From: Thermococcus sp. EP1
GTDB taxonomy: Archaea > Methanobacteriota_B > Thermococci > Thermococcales > Thermococcaceae
Assembly (NCBI RefSeq): GCF_001317345.1
Contig: NZ_JXCG01000001.1
Coordinates: 124,001-188,000, forward strand
Direction of reading: 5' to 3'
Length of the DNA: 64,000 bases
Below are positions 54,035 through 62,484 of this stretch, in pieces (within the stretch, counting starts at the first letter, position 1; each line of letters opens with the position of its first letter). Both the position numbers and the translations under genes were made by a program. A model generated the notes under the pieces. The model was not told where the DNA came from. It saw only the letters and a program-made list of their open reading frames with translations, and searched no databases.

Positions 54035-54955
54035 CTACGGAAGCAAATGCAAAAACAAGAACGTCAAACTTCCAGAAATCACTGGAGTAAAAAGCCAACT
54101 TAATACTATACCACGGACTAGCTCCCAATTAATAGGGTTACCTACGTAATGACCTAACCCTGTGACTCCCCCAATCACAGCTTGGCCAGAACTAACAGGA
54201 AGCCCCAACACGTTTGCAGTAGTCACGGCTATTGCAGAGCCAAATTGAGATGAAAAGGCCAATCTAGGATCAAGGGGAGTTAGCTTTTTACCAATACTCA
54301 TAATTACCTCATAACTGAATGTTAATGCTCCAAAAGCCAGAGCTAGAGAAAGAATACCCTTAAAGAAACCATTAACTCCTATAACTCCCATTAATCCCAC
54401 AACATTAGAGAGCTCATTTGCCCCTAAATTAAAAGCAGAAAATGCCGCACTCGTGAAAATAAGCCACTTATACATTACCTCAATAAGCTGGATTTGTTTT
54501 ATTCCTTTGAACAGCCTTGTATAAATTTCATAAACAACAACTGCCACAACAGCAGCTGCTAGAGGGGATAAGATCCAAGCAAAAACTACCCTGAGAAGTA
54601 TTCCCCACTTTACTCTCAAATTAAATGCCAAAATTGCCCCTACTAACCCTCCAATAATTGATTGAGTAGTTGAGATAGGCAAACCTCTCATGCTTGAGAT
54701 AGTAACAGCTGTGGCAGCACTAAAGAGAACTATTCCTATTGAATTAGTACTCAACTCCATAGCCAACTCTCCAACAGTTGCAGAAACCCCTCTCCCTCCA
54801 AAAAACACTCCAAGAGTAGTGAATATTACAATAATTAGAATGGCTTTTTTAAATCCCAATAATCCAGAACCTACAGCAGTGCCAACTGCTTTTGCACTAT
54901 CATTTACCCCTATAGCCCATGCCATGAAAAGAGCTGGAAATATGACCCATTCCAT
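54035..54955 (-). CDS. PiT-family inorganic phosphate transporter
   Basis: 306 residues, about 9-10 membrane segments. The duplicated PiT signature is visible: AWAIGVNDSAKAVGTAVGSG in the first half and AFNLGANELSNVVGLMGV plus LGLPVSSGQAVIGGVTGLG in the second. It moves phosphate with Na+ or H+. The region upstream carries a triple 9-bp repeat. No PhoU-type partner is adjacent. Confidence 0.92.
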   Translation of the reverse strand: MEWVIFPALFMAWAIGVNDSAKAVGTAVGSGLLGFKKAILIIVIFTTLGVFFGGRGVSATVGELAMELSTNSIGIVLFSAATAVTISSMRGLPISTTQSIIGGLVGAILAFNLRVKWGILLRVVFAWILSPLAAAVVAVVVYEIYTRLFKGIKQIQLIEVMYKWLIFTSAAFSAFNLGANELSNVVGLMGVIGVNGFFKGILSLALAFGALTFSYEVIMSIGKKLTPLDPRLAFSSQFGSAIAVTTANVLGLPVSSGQAVIGGVTGLGHYVGNPINWELVRGIVLSWLFTPVISGSLTFLFLHLLP

Positions 54956-54977
54956 TTTTTCTCCCCTTGTTACATAA

Positions 54978-55003
54978 CTATATAGAGTATATAGTCTATA
55001 TAG
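54978..55003. repeat. Three tandem 9-bp repeats upstream of the phosphate transporter
   Basis: Three near-identical units of the form [CG]TATATAG[AT] follow each other without gaps. Each contains TATA, and the array lies 23-48 bp upstream of the ATG at 54955, covering the expected promoter. It may be both TATA element and a multi-site operator. Confidence 0.5.
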
Positions 55004-55017
55004 AAACTTTCAATTAT

Positions 55018-56064
55018 TTAAATTTTGTGGCAAAGCTTGGAGAAGTACCCATAAACGTGAAGTGACAAATAGAAAACGGCCCAATACCACAAAAAGAATG
55101 GAAAAAGCACAGCGTTCACCACTGCGCCTCCCTCCACCACCGTAGGAATAAGAGAAGTTAAAATTTCAAAGCCCATGAATAGAGTGAATAAACTCCAGTT
55201 TTTAGTTAAAAGAAGTACAACAGGAATTAATATATCCAAAAAAGCTATAAAATCTCCCAAAAGTAGGAAGCCCAAGTCTTTTTCAAACCCTCCTCCTAAG
55301 TGCTTCAAATCCCCAATAAACCATCTTTTTCGCTGTTTCCAGAGAACTTTAAGTGTCTTTGGCATTTTTGTATAGGCTTTTGCCCTTGGAGCATAAACAA
55401 CTTTTCCTAACTTTTTGATTTCTTTTGTAGTTGCATAATCTTCAACTTCACTATCAACAAAACCTCCAATTTTTTCTAAGGCATCTTTTCTAAAAGCCGA
55501 TATTGGACCTGGAGCAACACTTAGATCCTCAAGTTCTTTGGCCCTTCTAAACATGGCTATCCTAAGATGTTCAACATCTTGAGCTCTCTCAAGGAAAGAG
55601 CTTCCCAAAACTCGAACTTGACCACCAACTCCTACAATCTCCTTTGAATAGATGCGTTCAATCAATCCTCTCAATGCATTCGGTGCCAATACAGTGTCTG
55701 CATCAGTGGTAACTATTATCTCTCCTCTGGCTTTTGAGAGACCAAAGTTCAGGGCTCTTGCTTTCCCCTCATGTTCCTTTTTGAAAACTCTAAGATTCGG
55801 ATGAGAGATTAAGTTTGCCTTTTCAAAAGTACCATCTTCACTCCCATCATCAATGACAATTACTTCAAAATTCGGATAATCTTGAGAGAGAACCGACTTT
55901 ATTGTCTCAACGATAGTCCTTTCCTCATTGTACGCTGGTATTAAAACACTAATAAGGGGAAGATGCCCTCTAGTTTTATATGGGTTAAAAAGACTGAGTA
56001 AATACTTTAAGAAGAAATAACCATCCCAAAGGAGTATTATTCCTAGGAGTATTTCAAGCAGCAT
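55018..56064 (-). CDS. Family 2 membrane glycosyltransferase
   Basis: 348 residues. N-terminal membrane anchor, then a GT-A domain: LISVLIPAYNEERT, VIVIDDGSEDGT, VTTDADTVL (DxD) and the processive motif QRKRW; two or three C-terminal membrane helices. Resembles hyaluronan/poly-N-acetylglucosamine synthase-type enzymes, probably building a surface polysaccharide or glycolipid from a UDP-sugar. No ribosome site before the ATG; leaderless transcription is likely. Confidence 0.88.
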   Translation of the reverse strand: MLLEILLGIILLWDGYFFLKYLLSLFNPYKTRGHLPLISVLIPAYNEERTIVETIKSVLSQDYPNFEVIVIDDGSEDGTFEKANLISHPNLRVFKKEHEGKARALNFGLSKARGEIIVTTDADTVLAPNALRGLIERIYSKEIVGVGGQVRVLGSSFLERAQDVEHLRIAMFRRAKELEDLSVAPGPISAFRKDALEKIGGFVDSEVEDYATTKEIKKLGKVVYAPRAKAYTKMPKTLKVLWKQRKRWFIGDLKHLGGGFEKDLGFLLLGDFIAFLDILIPVVLLLTKNWSLFTLFMGFEILTSLIPTVVEGGAVVNAVLFPFFLWYWAVFYLSLHVYGYFSKLCHKI

Positions 56065-56153
56065 GATTTAATTTCGAACTTTAATTTTTAACTTTTTCAA
56101 TACTCATCACCGAAGAGTACCTAAAATACAAAACCTTCAAAAGAAATAAAAGC

Positions 56154-56480
56154 ATGGCATCAAAAGTGAAGATGGTGGTGGTAGTGATAATCTCAAAACC
56201 GTGTACAACAATGAAAGGAGTAATAGTACAACCCTACTCTTGGGAGAGAGAGGTTACAGTTGACCTGAAGAAAACTGCTGAATGTTTAAGAAATAATGGT
56301 TATGAGGTAAGGAGCGTTATTCCAAAAATGCTTGCCATAGCTATCATTGATGGATACGAAACAAGCATATATCCAAGCGGTAAAATCATAGTAAAAGAGT
56401 TAACTGACATTGAAATGGGAAAAGAAATTGCAAAAAAGATAATTGAATGTGCTGGGCTTTCTGAACTTTTGGACGGATAA
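56154..56480 (+). CDS. Small unknown protein with TBP-like strand pattern
   Basis: Up to 108 residues; the start is unsettled: ATG 56154 (no ribosome site, CTAAAATAC about 30 bp upstream would make it near-leaderless) or ATG 56211 (87 residues, MKGVIVQPYSWERE). The core GYETSIYPSGKIIVKELTD followed by EMGKEIAKKIIECA resembles one half-repeat of TBP ([11 protein letters not shown] then a long helix). I recognise no named family. The 3' end faces lon with a 2-bp gap. Confidence 0.6.
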   Translation: MASKVKMVVVVIISKPCTTMKGVIVQPYSWEREVTVDLKKTAECLRNNGYEVRSVIPKMLAIAIIDGYETSIYPSGKIIVKELTDIEMGKEIAKKIIECAGLSELLDG

Positions 56481-56482
56481 GA

Positions 56483-58381
56483 TTAGGCATGAAGGGGCAG
56501 GGCCCCTTTAATTCTGCTTATGAGTTCTTCTTTCTTCTTTGAATCCGCAAGAGCTATTTGAAGCACTTGATCTATAGTCTCAACAGGGATTATTTCAATT
56601 TTTTCTGCTTTATCTGGACTTAGGAATACATCCTGTTCATTTGCCTTGGGTATTATAACCTGTTTTATGCCTGCTTCAATTGCTGCTTCTATTTTTGGTG
56701 TTACTCCTCCGACTGGAAGTACTTCACCTCTAACACTCAACGAACCCGTCATGGCAACATTTTGTTTTACTGGAATCTCCTCAAGGGTCGAGATGACAGC
56801 AGTTGCAACGCTTATACTTGCACTATCACCCTCAACTCCTTCATAAGTCTGCAAGAACTGGACGTGGATATCATACTTGCTTATGTCTTCTCCCTTATAG
56901 CGCTTTATTATAGCTGAAACGTTTTGCACAGCTTCCTTTGCTATTTCACCCAGTTTTCCAGTGACAATTATCTTTCCTTCTTCTTTACTTGCTGCCGGTG
57001 CCACAGCAGCCTCAATTGGCAATACAATACCACTTTGCTCTCCTATAACTGCTAAACCGTTAACTCTACCTATCTCGCCACCTTCACTTTTAATTACCTG
57101 ATATTCTTTCTTTCTCTCAATGTACCAATCGGCTAACTGTTTTTCAAGTGGTTTTGCAAGTTGAAGAGCCTTGAAAATGTGCTCTCTCGTTACGTATTTT
57201 GCACCTTCTCTAATAGCGATATCACCTGCAGCCCTTATAATCCCTCCAAGATCCCTAAGGCGAAGTGTAAGGTGCCCCTTTCTACCAGCTCTCTTTTGGG
57301 CCTCTCTAACTATCTCCTCAACAGCATCTTTTGTGAAGTGGGGGATCTTACCGTCTTTTACAACTTCTTGGGCAACGAAGCGAACAAGCTTTCTTCTGTT
57401 CTCTATAGTGTCAGGCATTGTAGTTCTCATGTAAACTTCATAACCGTAACCTCTTATTCTTGAACGCAGGGCAGGATGCATCTTATCAACAGTATCCAAG
57501 TTTCCAGCTGCTACAAGGATAAAATCACATGGAACTGGTTCCGTCCTTACCATGGCACCACTTGATAGTTCGCTTTGTCCTGTTATTGGCATCTTTTTTT
57601 CTTGCATTGCAGTGAGCAAGCTTTGTTGCATTTTTATGCTTAAAGTTGCCACTTCATCTATGAAGAGAACTCCCTTGTTAGCCCTATGGATCATTCCTGG
57701 TTCAACACGTTCGTGAGCAGGAGTTCCTAAACCACCGCTCTGGAATGGGTCATGTCTCACATCTCCAAGTAGTGCCCCTGCATGTGCCCCAGTTGCATCA
57801 ACAAAAGGAGCCTTTCTTTTTCCACAATTATCTATGAGCAGTTTAGGTACTAACGCTTGATTTCTGAGCCTCATGTTGGAGAGGGCCATTAATGACACTA
57901 TAAGCACAAAGACCCCAAATAATAAAGTTTGTGCTGAACGATCCATAAGAACGGCCAGCATAACAACAAATAACACGAAAAGCAGGAGATACGACTTTAT
58001 ATTATCCTGTTCTTTTGCCTTCTGCCTATAACGTTCAACTATTTGTCTTCCTTGGCACGCCGGAACAGTCTTTATCTTTGGCATGTTCTCGTCTTCAGGG
58101 TTTGGAAAAACTAATACATCTTCTAAATTCTCTGTTGGTAAAAGTTCAGCCATTGCCTGACCAAGCATTGACTTTCCTGTCCCTGGCTCACCTATTAATA
58201 GAACATGTCTCTTCTGCTTTGCAGCAGTCTTAATAACCTCAACCGCATGCTCCTGACCAATTACCTGATCTATCAACTTTTCAGGGACAGTAATTTCCTC
58301 AGTAGTCTGGAATTCAAGACCCAAATCTAGTTCTTCACCATATGAGCGTTCGTTTTTGATTTTATTAATTTCCTCGCTCAA
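56483..58381 (-). CDS. lon: Archaeal membrane-bound Lon protease (LonB, intein-free)
   Basis: About 632 residues. AAA+ domain with [17 protein letters not shown] (Walker A) and [10 protein letters not shown] (Walker B); two adjacent transmembrane helices inserted in the ATPase region ([16 protein letters not shown] and [16 protein letters not shown]), typical of LonB; C-terminal S16 protease with [10 protein letters not shown] (catalytic Ser) and [14 protein letters not shown] (catalytic Lys). Start at TTG 58381, 5 nt after GAGGTGA; TTG 58399 overlaps the ribosome site. Many relatives have an intein; this copy has none. Confidence 0.96.
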   Translation of the reverse strand: MSEEINKIKNERSYGEELDLGLEFQTTEEITVPEKLIDQVIGQEHAVEVIKTAAKQKRHVLLIGEPGTGKSMLGQAMAELLPTENLEDVLVFPNPEDENMPKIKTVPACQGRQIVERYRQKAKEQDNIKSYLLLFVLFVVMLAVLMDRSAQTLLFGVFVLIVSLMALSNMRLRNQALVPKLLIDNCGKRKAPFVDATGAHAGALLGDVRHDPFQSGGLGTPAHERVEPGMIHRANKGVLFIDEVATLSIKMQQSLLTAMQEKKMPITGQSELSSGAMVRTEPVPCDFILVAAGNLDTVDKMHPALRSRIRGYGYEVYMRTTMPDTIENRRKLVRFVAQEVVKDGKIPHFTKDAVEEIVREAQKRAGRKGHLTLRLRDLGGIIRAAGDIAIREGAKYVTREHIFKALQLAKPLEKQLADWYIERKKEYQVIKSEGGEIGRVNGLAVIGEQSGIVLPIEAAVAPAASKEEGKIIVTGKLGEIAKEAVQNVSAIIKRYKGEDISKYDIHVQFLQTYEGVEGDSASISVATAVISTLEEIPVKQNVAMTGSLSVRGEVLPVGGVTPKIEAAIEAGIKQVIIPKANEQDVFLSPDKAEKIEIIPVETIDQVLQIALADSKKKEELISRIKGALPLHA

Positions 58382-58501
58382 ATACCTCACCTCTCTCAAA
58401 TTACGGTTGCTTAAGTGAACTTATAAACTTTTTTTAAAGAAAACTACAAAGCGCAGAAAAGCTAAAATAATAGAAACCCAAAAAGCTACGGGGTGATGGA
58501 A

Positions 58502-59293
58502 ATGAAAATCGAAGATCATATAGCTTTTACCGCGAACCATAAAAATTGGAAAGTTGGAGACAAATTACTGGCGATGGAGAGTCATGAGATAGCCCACTTC
58601 CTTGCAAGCATATCCAACACTGTAAACCTAAAAATTCCAGAGTATCTAACAGAGGTTATGAATGTTGCCGGAATAATGAGTTTGGCTGAGGAAATCGCAG
58701 AGAAAGAACTTTGGGAAATTTTAAAAACATTAAAATCTCCCGGAACTTCAAGAAAGCTCAACCCTATGATATTTGAGGAAAATAAAAAACTTAAAAAACA
58801 CCTACTTGCCGTGGCAAAAGCCCTATTGGCCAGGGAGACTCTTTTAAAGAAGCTTACCATCAATTATCCAGAGGATCCCATAACCGAGTTACGAACTACC
58901 CTTATCTACCATGATGAGCATGTGAACTTTACTGCCAAACATGGAAGCTGGATCGTTGTGAAAAGATTGATAATTGATGACAAAACACCCATGGCGGATA
59001 TTGCGAGATTACTAAGCAGTATAAATGAAACCACTATCTCAAAGATCCCCATTTATGCAGAGATAAATATAAAAGGAATTAACGAGTGGTTTGCAGACAT
59101 TAAAAAAGTCAAGAGCGAAACTGAGATAAAAACACTTGTTGATAAGTTCTTACACATACCTATAGAGAATTACGCTCCAAAAGAATTCAGAGAACATGCA
59201 AAAATCTATGCATTGAGAGCGGCCCTAGAAAAAGTTGGACTCACAATTGATATCCCACCGAAACCACTTGAAAAATACTTAGAAAAAAGTTAA
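58502..59293 (+). CDS. DUF2666 family protein with internal duplication
   Basis: 263 residues, soluble. Two copies of one module: IAFTANHKNWKVGDKL... with EIAHFLASISNTVNLKIPEYL (start), and VNFTAKHGSWIVVKRL... with DIARLLSSINETTISKIPIY (from about residue 140). This matches the archaeal DUF2666 family as I remember it; function unknown. ATG at 58502 follows GGGGTGA. A C/D box sRNA begins 7 nt after its stop and may be processed from the same transcript. Confidence 0.75.
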   Translation: MKIEDHIAFTANHKNWKVGDKLLAMESHEIAHFLASISNTVNLKIPEYLTEVMNVAGIMSLAEEIAEKELWEILKTLKSPGTSRKLNPMIFEENKKLKKHLLAVAKALLARETLLKKLTINYPEDPITELRTTLIYHDEHVNFTAKHGSWIVVKRLIIDDKTPMADIARLLSSINETTISKIPIYAEINIKGINEWFADIKKVKSETEIKTLVDKFLHIPIENYAPKEFREHAKIYALRAALEKVGLTIDIPPKPLEKYLEKS

Positions 59294-59299
59294 TAAAGC

Positions 59300-59353
59300 A
59301 TGATGAGGCCGAGGACACCCGAGCAATGCGATGAGGAGTCTTCGCTTCGCTGA
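59300..59353 (+). ncRNA. C/D box sRNA with a 23S guide
   Basis: Order along the RNA: box C ATGATGA (59300-59306), 12-nt guide, D' CCGA (59319-59322), spacer, C' GCGATGA (59328-59334), 15-nt guide, D CTGA (59350-59353). The D guide segment GTCTTCGCTTC (59338-59348) is perfectly antisense to 23S rRNA at 26075-26085. By the N-plus-5 rule the methylated nucleotide is the G complementary to 26082, next to the GAAGACCCC peptidyl-transferase strand. The D' guide has no target I can find in this window. Confidence 0.85.
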
Positions 59354-59425
59354 TCCCTTTCTTTTCTTCCCCTTTCCAAAAAGTTTTTAATAATCCCCCG
59401 CCACAACCCCAGGTGGTGATTAAAA

Positions 59426-59821
59426 ATGGTAAAGAGAGAAATAATATATACTGAGAAAGCTCCACAACCAATCGGTCCATACAGCCAAGGAATTCTCGTG
59501 GAAAATCCAAGCAAGATACTCTTTATATCAGGCCAGATTCCAATAAACCCTGAAACTGGAGAACTCATAAAAGGAGACATAAAGGAGCAAGCAAGACAGG
59601 CAATAGAAAATCTCATAGCTGTTTTAGAGGCAGCAGGAGCCAAGGTAGAAGATGTTGCCAAGGTAAACGTTTATTTGGACGACATAAATGACTTTGGAGA
59701 GTTCAATAAAGTCTATGAAGAATACTTTGGGAAATCAAAACCAGCAAGAGCAGTAGTGCAGGTAGCAAAGTTGCCCAAAAATGTTAAGATTGAGATAGAG
59801 GCAATAGTAATATTTGAATAA
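59426..59821 (+). CDS. ridA: RidA family enamine/imine deaminase
   Basis: 131 residues. [45 protein letters not shown] and [13 protein letters not shown] (substrate Arg) are RidA/YjgF motifs; it hydrolyses reactive 2-aminoacrylate-type intermediates of PLP enzymes. ATG follows GGTGGTGA. 59354-59425 between the sRNA and the gene is a T-rich promoter region. Confidence 0.95.
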   Translation: MVKREIIYTEKAPQPIGPYSQGILVENPSKILFISGQIPINPETGELIKGDIKEQARQAIENLIAVLEAAGAKVEDVAKVNVYLDDINDFGEFNKVYEEYFGKSKPARAVVQVAKLPKNVKIEIEAIVIFE

Positions 59822-59868
59822 ATTAGTTAGCTTTTTATCTTTTTACTACCTATTTTTTCTGATGTTCC

Positions 59869-60210
59869 ATGTATAAGGGGCTTGCAATCATATTCGGCTT
59901 TCTTTTCATCGGGGAAGGAATAACTGAAGTGCTTCATCTCCCTATACCAGGGAACGTTATTGGAATGATCCTACTAACCTTTGCGCTCTTATTCAAGCTT
60001 GTTAAAATAGAAGATGTGGAAAAAGAAGCAGAGTTATTCATAAGAAACATGAGTGTGATGTTTATCCCACCGGGAGTTGGTATAATCGCATATTGGGGTC
60101 TTATAAAAAGTCAAATACTTCCAATAACTACGACACTTGTAATTAGCTTTCTTCTAACATTGATTTTAACAGCCAAGCTGGTAGAGTACCTGAGTGGTGG
60201 TGAAAGATGA
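59869..60210 (+). CDS. LrgA/CidA-type membrane protein
   Basis: 113 residues, four hydrophobic helices. FLFIGEGITEVLHLPIPGNVIGMILL and MFIPPGVGIIAYWG are the LrgA/CidA (holin-like) signature. It pairs with the LrgB gene that overlaps it by 4 bp (ATGA). In bacteria these pairs affect autolysis or pyruvate uptake; the role in archaea is unknown. No ribosome site; CTTTTTATC about 30 bp upstream suggests a leaderless mRNA. Confidence 0.85.
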   Translation: MYKGLAIIFGFLFIGEGITEVLHLPIPGNVIGMILLTFALLFKLVKIEDVEKEAELFIRNMSVMFIPPGVGIIAYWGLIKSQILPITTTLVISFLLTLILTAKLVEYLSGGER

Positions 60211-60881
60211 ATACATTAGGCATCTTTATCACCATTGGCTCTTTCTATGCCTTTTCAAAAATATACGAGAGAAAAAAAGCATTCTATCTAAATCCCGTTT
60301 TACTCTCAATAATTGCTATAGCACTCTTTTTGCAATTTACCAGAATAAGCTATGAAAGTTATATGGAGAGTGCTCGCTTTTTAAGTTTCCTACTTGGACC
60401 AGCAGTTGTAAGCCTTGCAATTCCTCTCTATAAGCAGCGGGGCATAATTAAGGCCTATTCAAGGCAAATATTTATTGGGGTTATTTTTGGCGGAACTCTA
60501 GCTATTCTTAGTGCTGTTTACCTCATAAAACTCCTCGGAGGAAGTGAAAACCTCCTCTTGAGTATAGCCCCCAAAAGTATCACAACTGCAATTGCAATAG
60601 GAGTTAGTGAGAAAATAGGGGGAATACCCCCATTAACAGCTGTTTTGGTAATATTAACTGGTATTCTTGGAAACGCGATAGGTGTTGAACTCCTGAACCT
60701 CTCTAAAGTGAGAGATAGAGTTGCACGAGGTCTCGCAATGGGAGTTTCATCTCATGGTCTTGGAACTGCCAGGATAATACTCGATGATGAACTTTCTGGG
60801 GCCGTTAGTGGGCTTGCTATGGCATTAAATGGGATTTTTACATCTCTAGTCCTTCCCTATCTCATCAAATTCATCAAGTAA
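60207..60881 (+). CDS. LrgB/CidB-type membrane protein
   Basis: 224 residues, about seven hydrophobic helices. LSFLLGPAVVSLAIPLY, SIAPKSITTAIAIGVSEKIGG, VILTGILGNAIGV and GVSSHGLGTARI are LrgB motifs. Starts by ATGA overlap with the LrgA gene and GGTGGTGA lies just upstream, so the two are translationally coupled. The 3' end overlaps tfx by 36 bp on the opposite strand. Confidence 0.92.
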   Translation: MNTLGIFITIGSFYAFSKIYERKKAFYLNPVLLSIIAIALFLQFTRISYESYMESARFLSFLLGPAVVSLAIPLYKQRGIIKAYSRQIFIGVIFGGTLAILSAVYLIKLLGGSENLLLSIAPKSITTAIAIGVSEKIGGIPPLTAVLVILTGILGNAIGVELLNLSKVRDRVARGLAMGVSSHGLGTARIILDDELSGAVSGLAMALNGIFTSLVLPYLIKFIK

Positions 60882-61280
60882 GTACCCACTTATTCTGAGC
60901 TTATCATGATTATCCAAAAAGAGAACAAAATCTTCCTTTGCTATTCTATCCACAATTGGAGCATTTTCTACTAAGAATGCTATAATTTCAGCTGTTGTAT
61001 AAGGTACTTTTATCCCAAGCTTGTCTGCTTTTTTAAAAACTTCATCGGGAATTCTAAAAATGTCTTCTCCCTTTTTAACTTCAACCGTAACTTTAGAGTT
61101 TATTTGTTCCCATAGCAGCAGGGTATTTCTGGCTTTTTCAATTTTCTCCAAAGCACGTTTTTCGAGAATACTGATATTTGCCCTGCTTGTTCCTAAAACT
61201 TCAGCAATTTCACTCTGTTTTAGTCCCTTAGCCCTCAAGCGTAATATCTTGATTTGCTGATCCGTGAGGAAAGTTCTCAT
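60846..61280 (-). CDS. Tfx family DNA-binding regulator
   Basis: 144 residues. N-terminal helix-turn-helix FLTDQQIKILRLRAKGLKQ...IAEVLGTSRANISILEKRA is typical of Tfx proteins, first described in methanogens as activators of the molybdenum formylmethanofuran dehydrogenase operon. The remaining 90 residues (VPYTTAEIIAFLVENAP and neighbours) are the family's own C-terminal domain. Target genes are unknown here; no tungsten/molybdenum operon is adjacent, though moaA lies 24 kb away. Start ATG 61280. Confidence 0.88.
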   Translation of the reverse strand: MRTFLTDQQIKILRLRAKGLKQSEIAEVLGTSRANISILEKRALEKIEKARNTLLLWEQINSKVTVEVKKGEDIFRIPDEVFKKADKLGIKVPYTTAEIIAFLVENAPIVDRIAKEDFVLFLDNHDKLRISGYLLDEFDEIGKD

Positions 61281-61400
61281 TTTAAACACCATAGTTTAAC
61301 ACGACTTTGAAGGTTAAAAGATTTTTGATAGTTTTTATACAAGAGAACTAGAAAAGAAAGAGTATTTTAAAGCAAAGCAATAATCGTATTGGTGGAAACA

Positions 61401-61589
61401 TTGGAAAATGAAGAAAAAGGATTTTCAGAGTTTGAAGAAAGAATTAGGTTTCTAGAGGCCAAATTAATGAGCCTAAACCTTCTCGAAGAGCGCATGAATT
61501 ATCTCGAACAAACTTTAAAAGAAATTCAGCAAGATTTAGAGCTCTTGAGAATTGAGCTGGAGAAAGTTAAACGCTCACAATATCGATAG
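61401..61589 (+). CDS. Small coiled-coil protein
   Basis: 62 residues, almost wholly heptad-repeat coiled coil (FEERIRFLEAKLMSLNLLE, MNYLEQTLKEIQQDLELLR). Start TTG 61401 lies 5 nt after GGTGG; GTG 61392 and TTG 61389 are in frame. Acidic/basic, no Cys, no membrane segment. No family recognised. Composition and ribosome site support a real gene. Confidence 0.6.
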   Translation: MENEEKGFSEFEERIRFLEAKLMSLNLLEERMNYLEQTLKEIQQDLELLRIELEKVKRSQYR

Positions 61590-61599
61590 AAGATTTTGG

Positions 61600-61677
61600 T
61601 GGTCCCGCGGCCCGGATTTGAACCGGGGACCTGCGGATCTACAGTCCGCCGCCACTCCCAGGCTAGGCTACCGCGGG
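61600..61677 (-). tRNA. tRNA-Tyr (GTA)
   Basis: 78 nt with encoded CCA. Acceptor CCCGCGG pairs with CCGCGGG, discriminator A; D arm GCCTAGCCTGGGAGTGGC; anticodon GTA (61640-61642) in GGCGGACTGTAGATCCGC; T arm CCCGGTTCAAATCCGGG. No intron. The three flanking G-T-C/G-A-C bases outside the acceptor extend its stem in the precursor. Confidence 0.97.
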
Positions 61678-61718
61678 ACCCTACAGCCCAGCCCTCAATC
61701 ACTACTCATCTTGATGTA

Positions 61719-61730
61719 GTTTATAAATCT
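61719..61730 (-). promoter_or_regulatory. BRE/TATA promoter of tRNA-Tyr
   Basis: Minus-strand AGATTTATAAAC lies about 45 bp upstream of the tRNA 5' end, predicting a leader of about 20 nt. Confidence 0.65.
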
Positions 61731-61742
61731 TTCTATGAATGC

Positions 61743-61791
61743 TCAGACAACCGAGTGATAATCATCCATCATCCAGTGCCGGTTTCATCAT
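61743..61791 (-). ncRNA. C/D box sRNA with a 23S guide
   Basis: On the minus strand: C ATGATGA (61791-61785), 12-nt guide, D' ATGA (61772-61769), TGG, C' ATGATTA (61765-61759), 12-nt guide, D CTGA (61746-61743). The 12-3-12 spacing is textbook for archaeal C/D sRNAs. Guide 1 segment ACCGGCACTGG is perfectly antisense to 23S at 26275-26285; N-plus-5 predicts methylation of the U complementary to 26281. Guide 2 (TCACTCGGTTGT) has no target seen here. It lies upstream of tRNA-Tyr on the same strand. Confidence 0.82.
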
Positions 61792-61836
61792 CGCATAACT
61801 TTATAAACAAACCACTTTGAAAACCTTTCGAGGCCT

Positions 61837-62451
61837 ATGATAGCTGAAGTTCTAAGCTCAGCATTACTTATGATAATCATGATAGACCCTAGTGATAAGA
61901 TACTCTTAGTTAGCTTACTTAGGGAAGATTTTCACATAGAGGACATAAAACAACTCATATTAAGGGCAAACCTCATAGGATTTCTCCTCCTCATCCTTTT
62001 CGCACTAGCTGGAAAAATAATACTGCAGGATGTGTTTCACATTGACTTAAACGCCCTTAGAGTGGCTGGAGGATTCGTGCTTTTCAAAATAGGTCTTGAG
62101 GCTCTAGAAGGGGGTGGAATGGTAACATTAAAGAAAGAGAAGAACATACTTGCCCTAGCAGCTGTTCCTGTAGCCACCCCATTAATAGCTGGTCCAGCTG
62201 CAATAACAACCGCAATAACACTAACAGCTGAATATGGAATAGAAGTTTCAGCCTTGGCCATTATGGTAGCAATCCTAAGTACTGCACTTTTAATGCTTGT
62301 AGCCCTGTACGCTATGGAAAATATCAGCAAAACAACCCTTGGGATATTTATTAGAATAATAGGTCTTTTCACAATGGCAATTGGTGCCCAAATGATGGTG
62401 GAAGGTGTTGGAGGAATATTCCTCAAACTTATGAAATCAACAACTTTTTAA
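61837..62451 (+). CDS. MarC/UPF0056 family membrane protein
   Basis: 204 residues, six hydrophobic helices. [17 protein letters not shown] and [32 protein letters not shown], and [12 protein letters not shown] are MarC-family features; function unknown (not drug efflux). CTTTATAAAC about 30 bp upstream is a TATA candidate. It precedes hisS by 33 bp. Confidence 0.88.
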   Translation: MIAEVLSSALLMIIMIDPSDKILLVSLLREDFHIEDIKQLILRANLIGFLLLILFALAGKIILQDVFHIDLNALRVAGGFVLFKIGLEALEGGGMVTLKKEKNILALAAVPVATPLIAGPAAITTAITLTAEYGIEVSALAIMVAILSTALLMLVALYAMENISKTTLGIFIRIIGLFTMAIGAQMMVEGVGGIFLKLMKSTTF

Positions 62452-62484
62452 CTTCCTTTTTGCTTCAATGGGTAGGTGGGACAA

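Noticed and set aside
54978-55003. Considered as a start of a CRISPR array
   Set aside because: Units are 9 bp with no spacers; there are no cas genes. It is a short promoter repeat.
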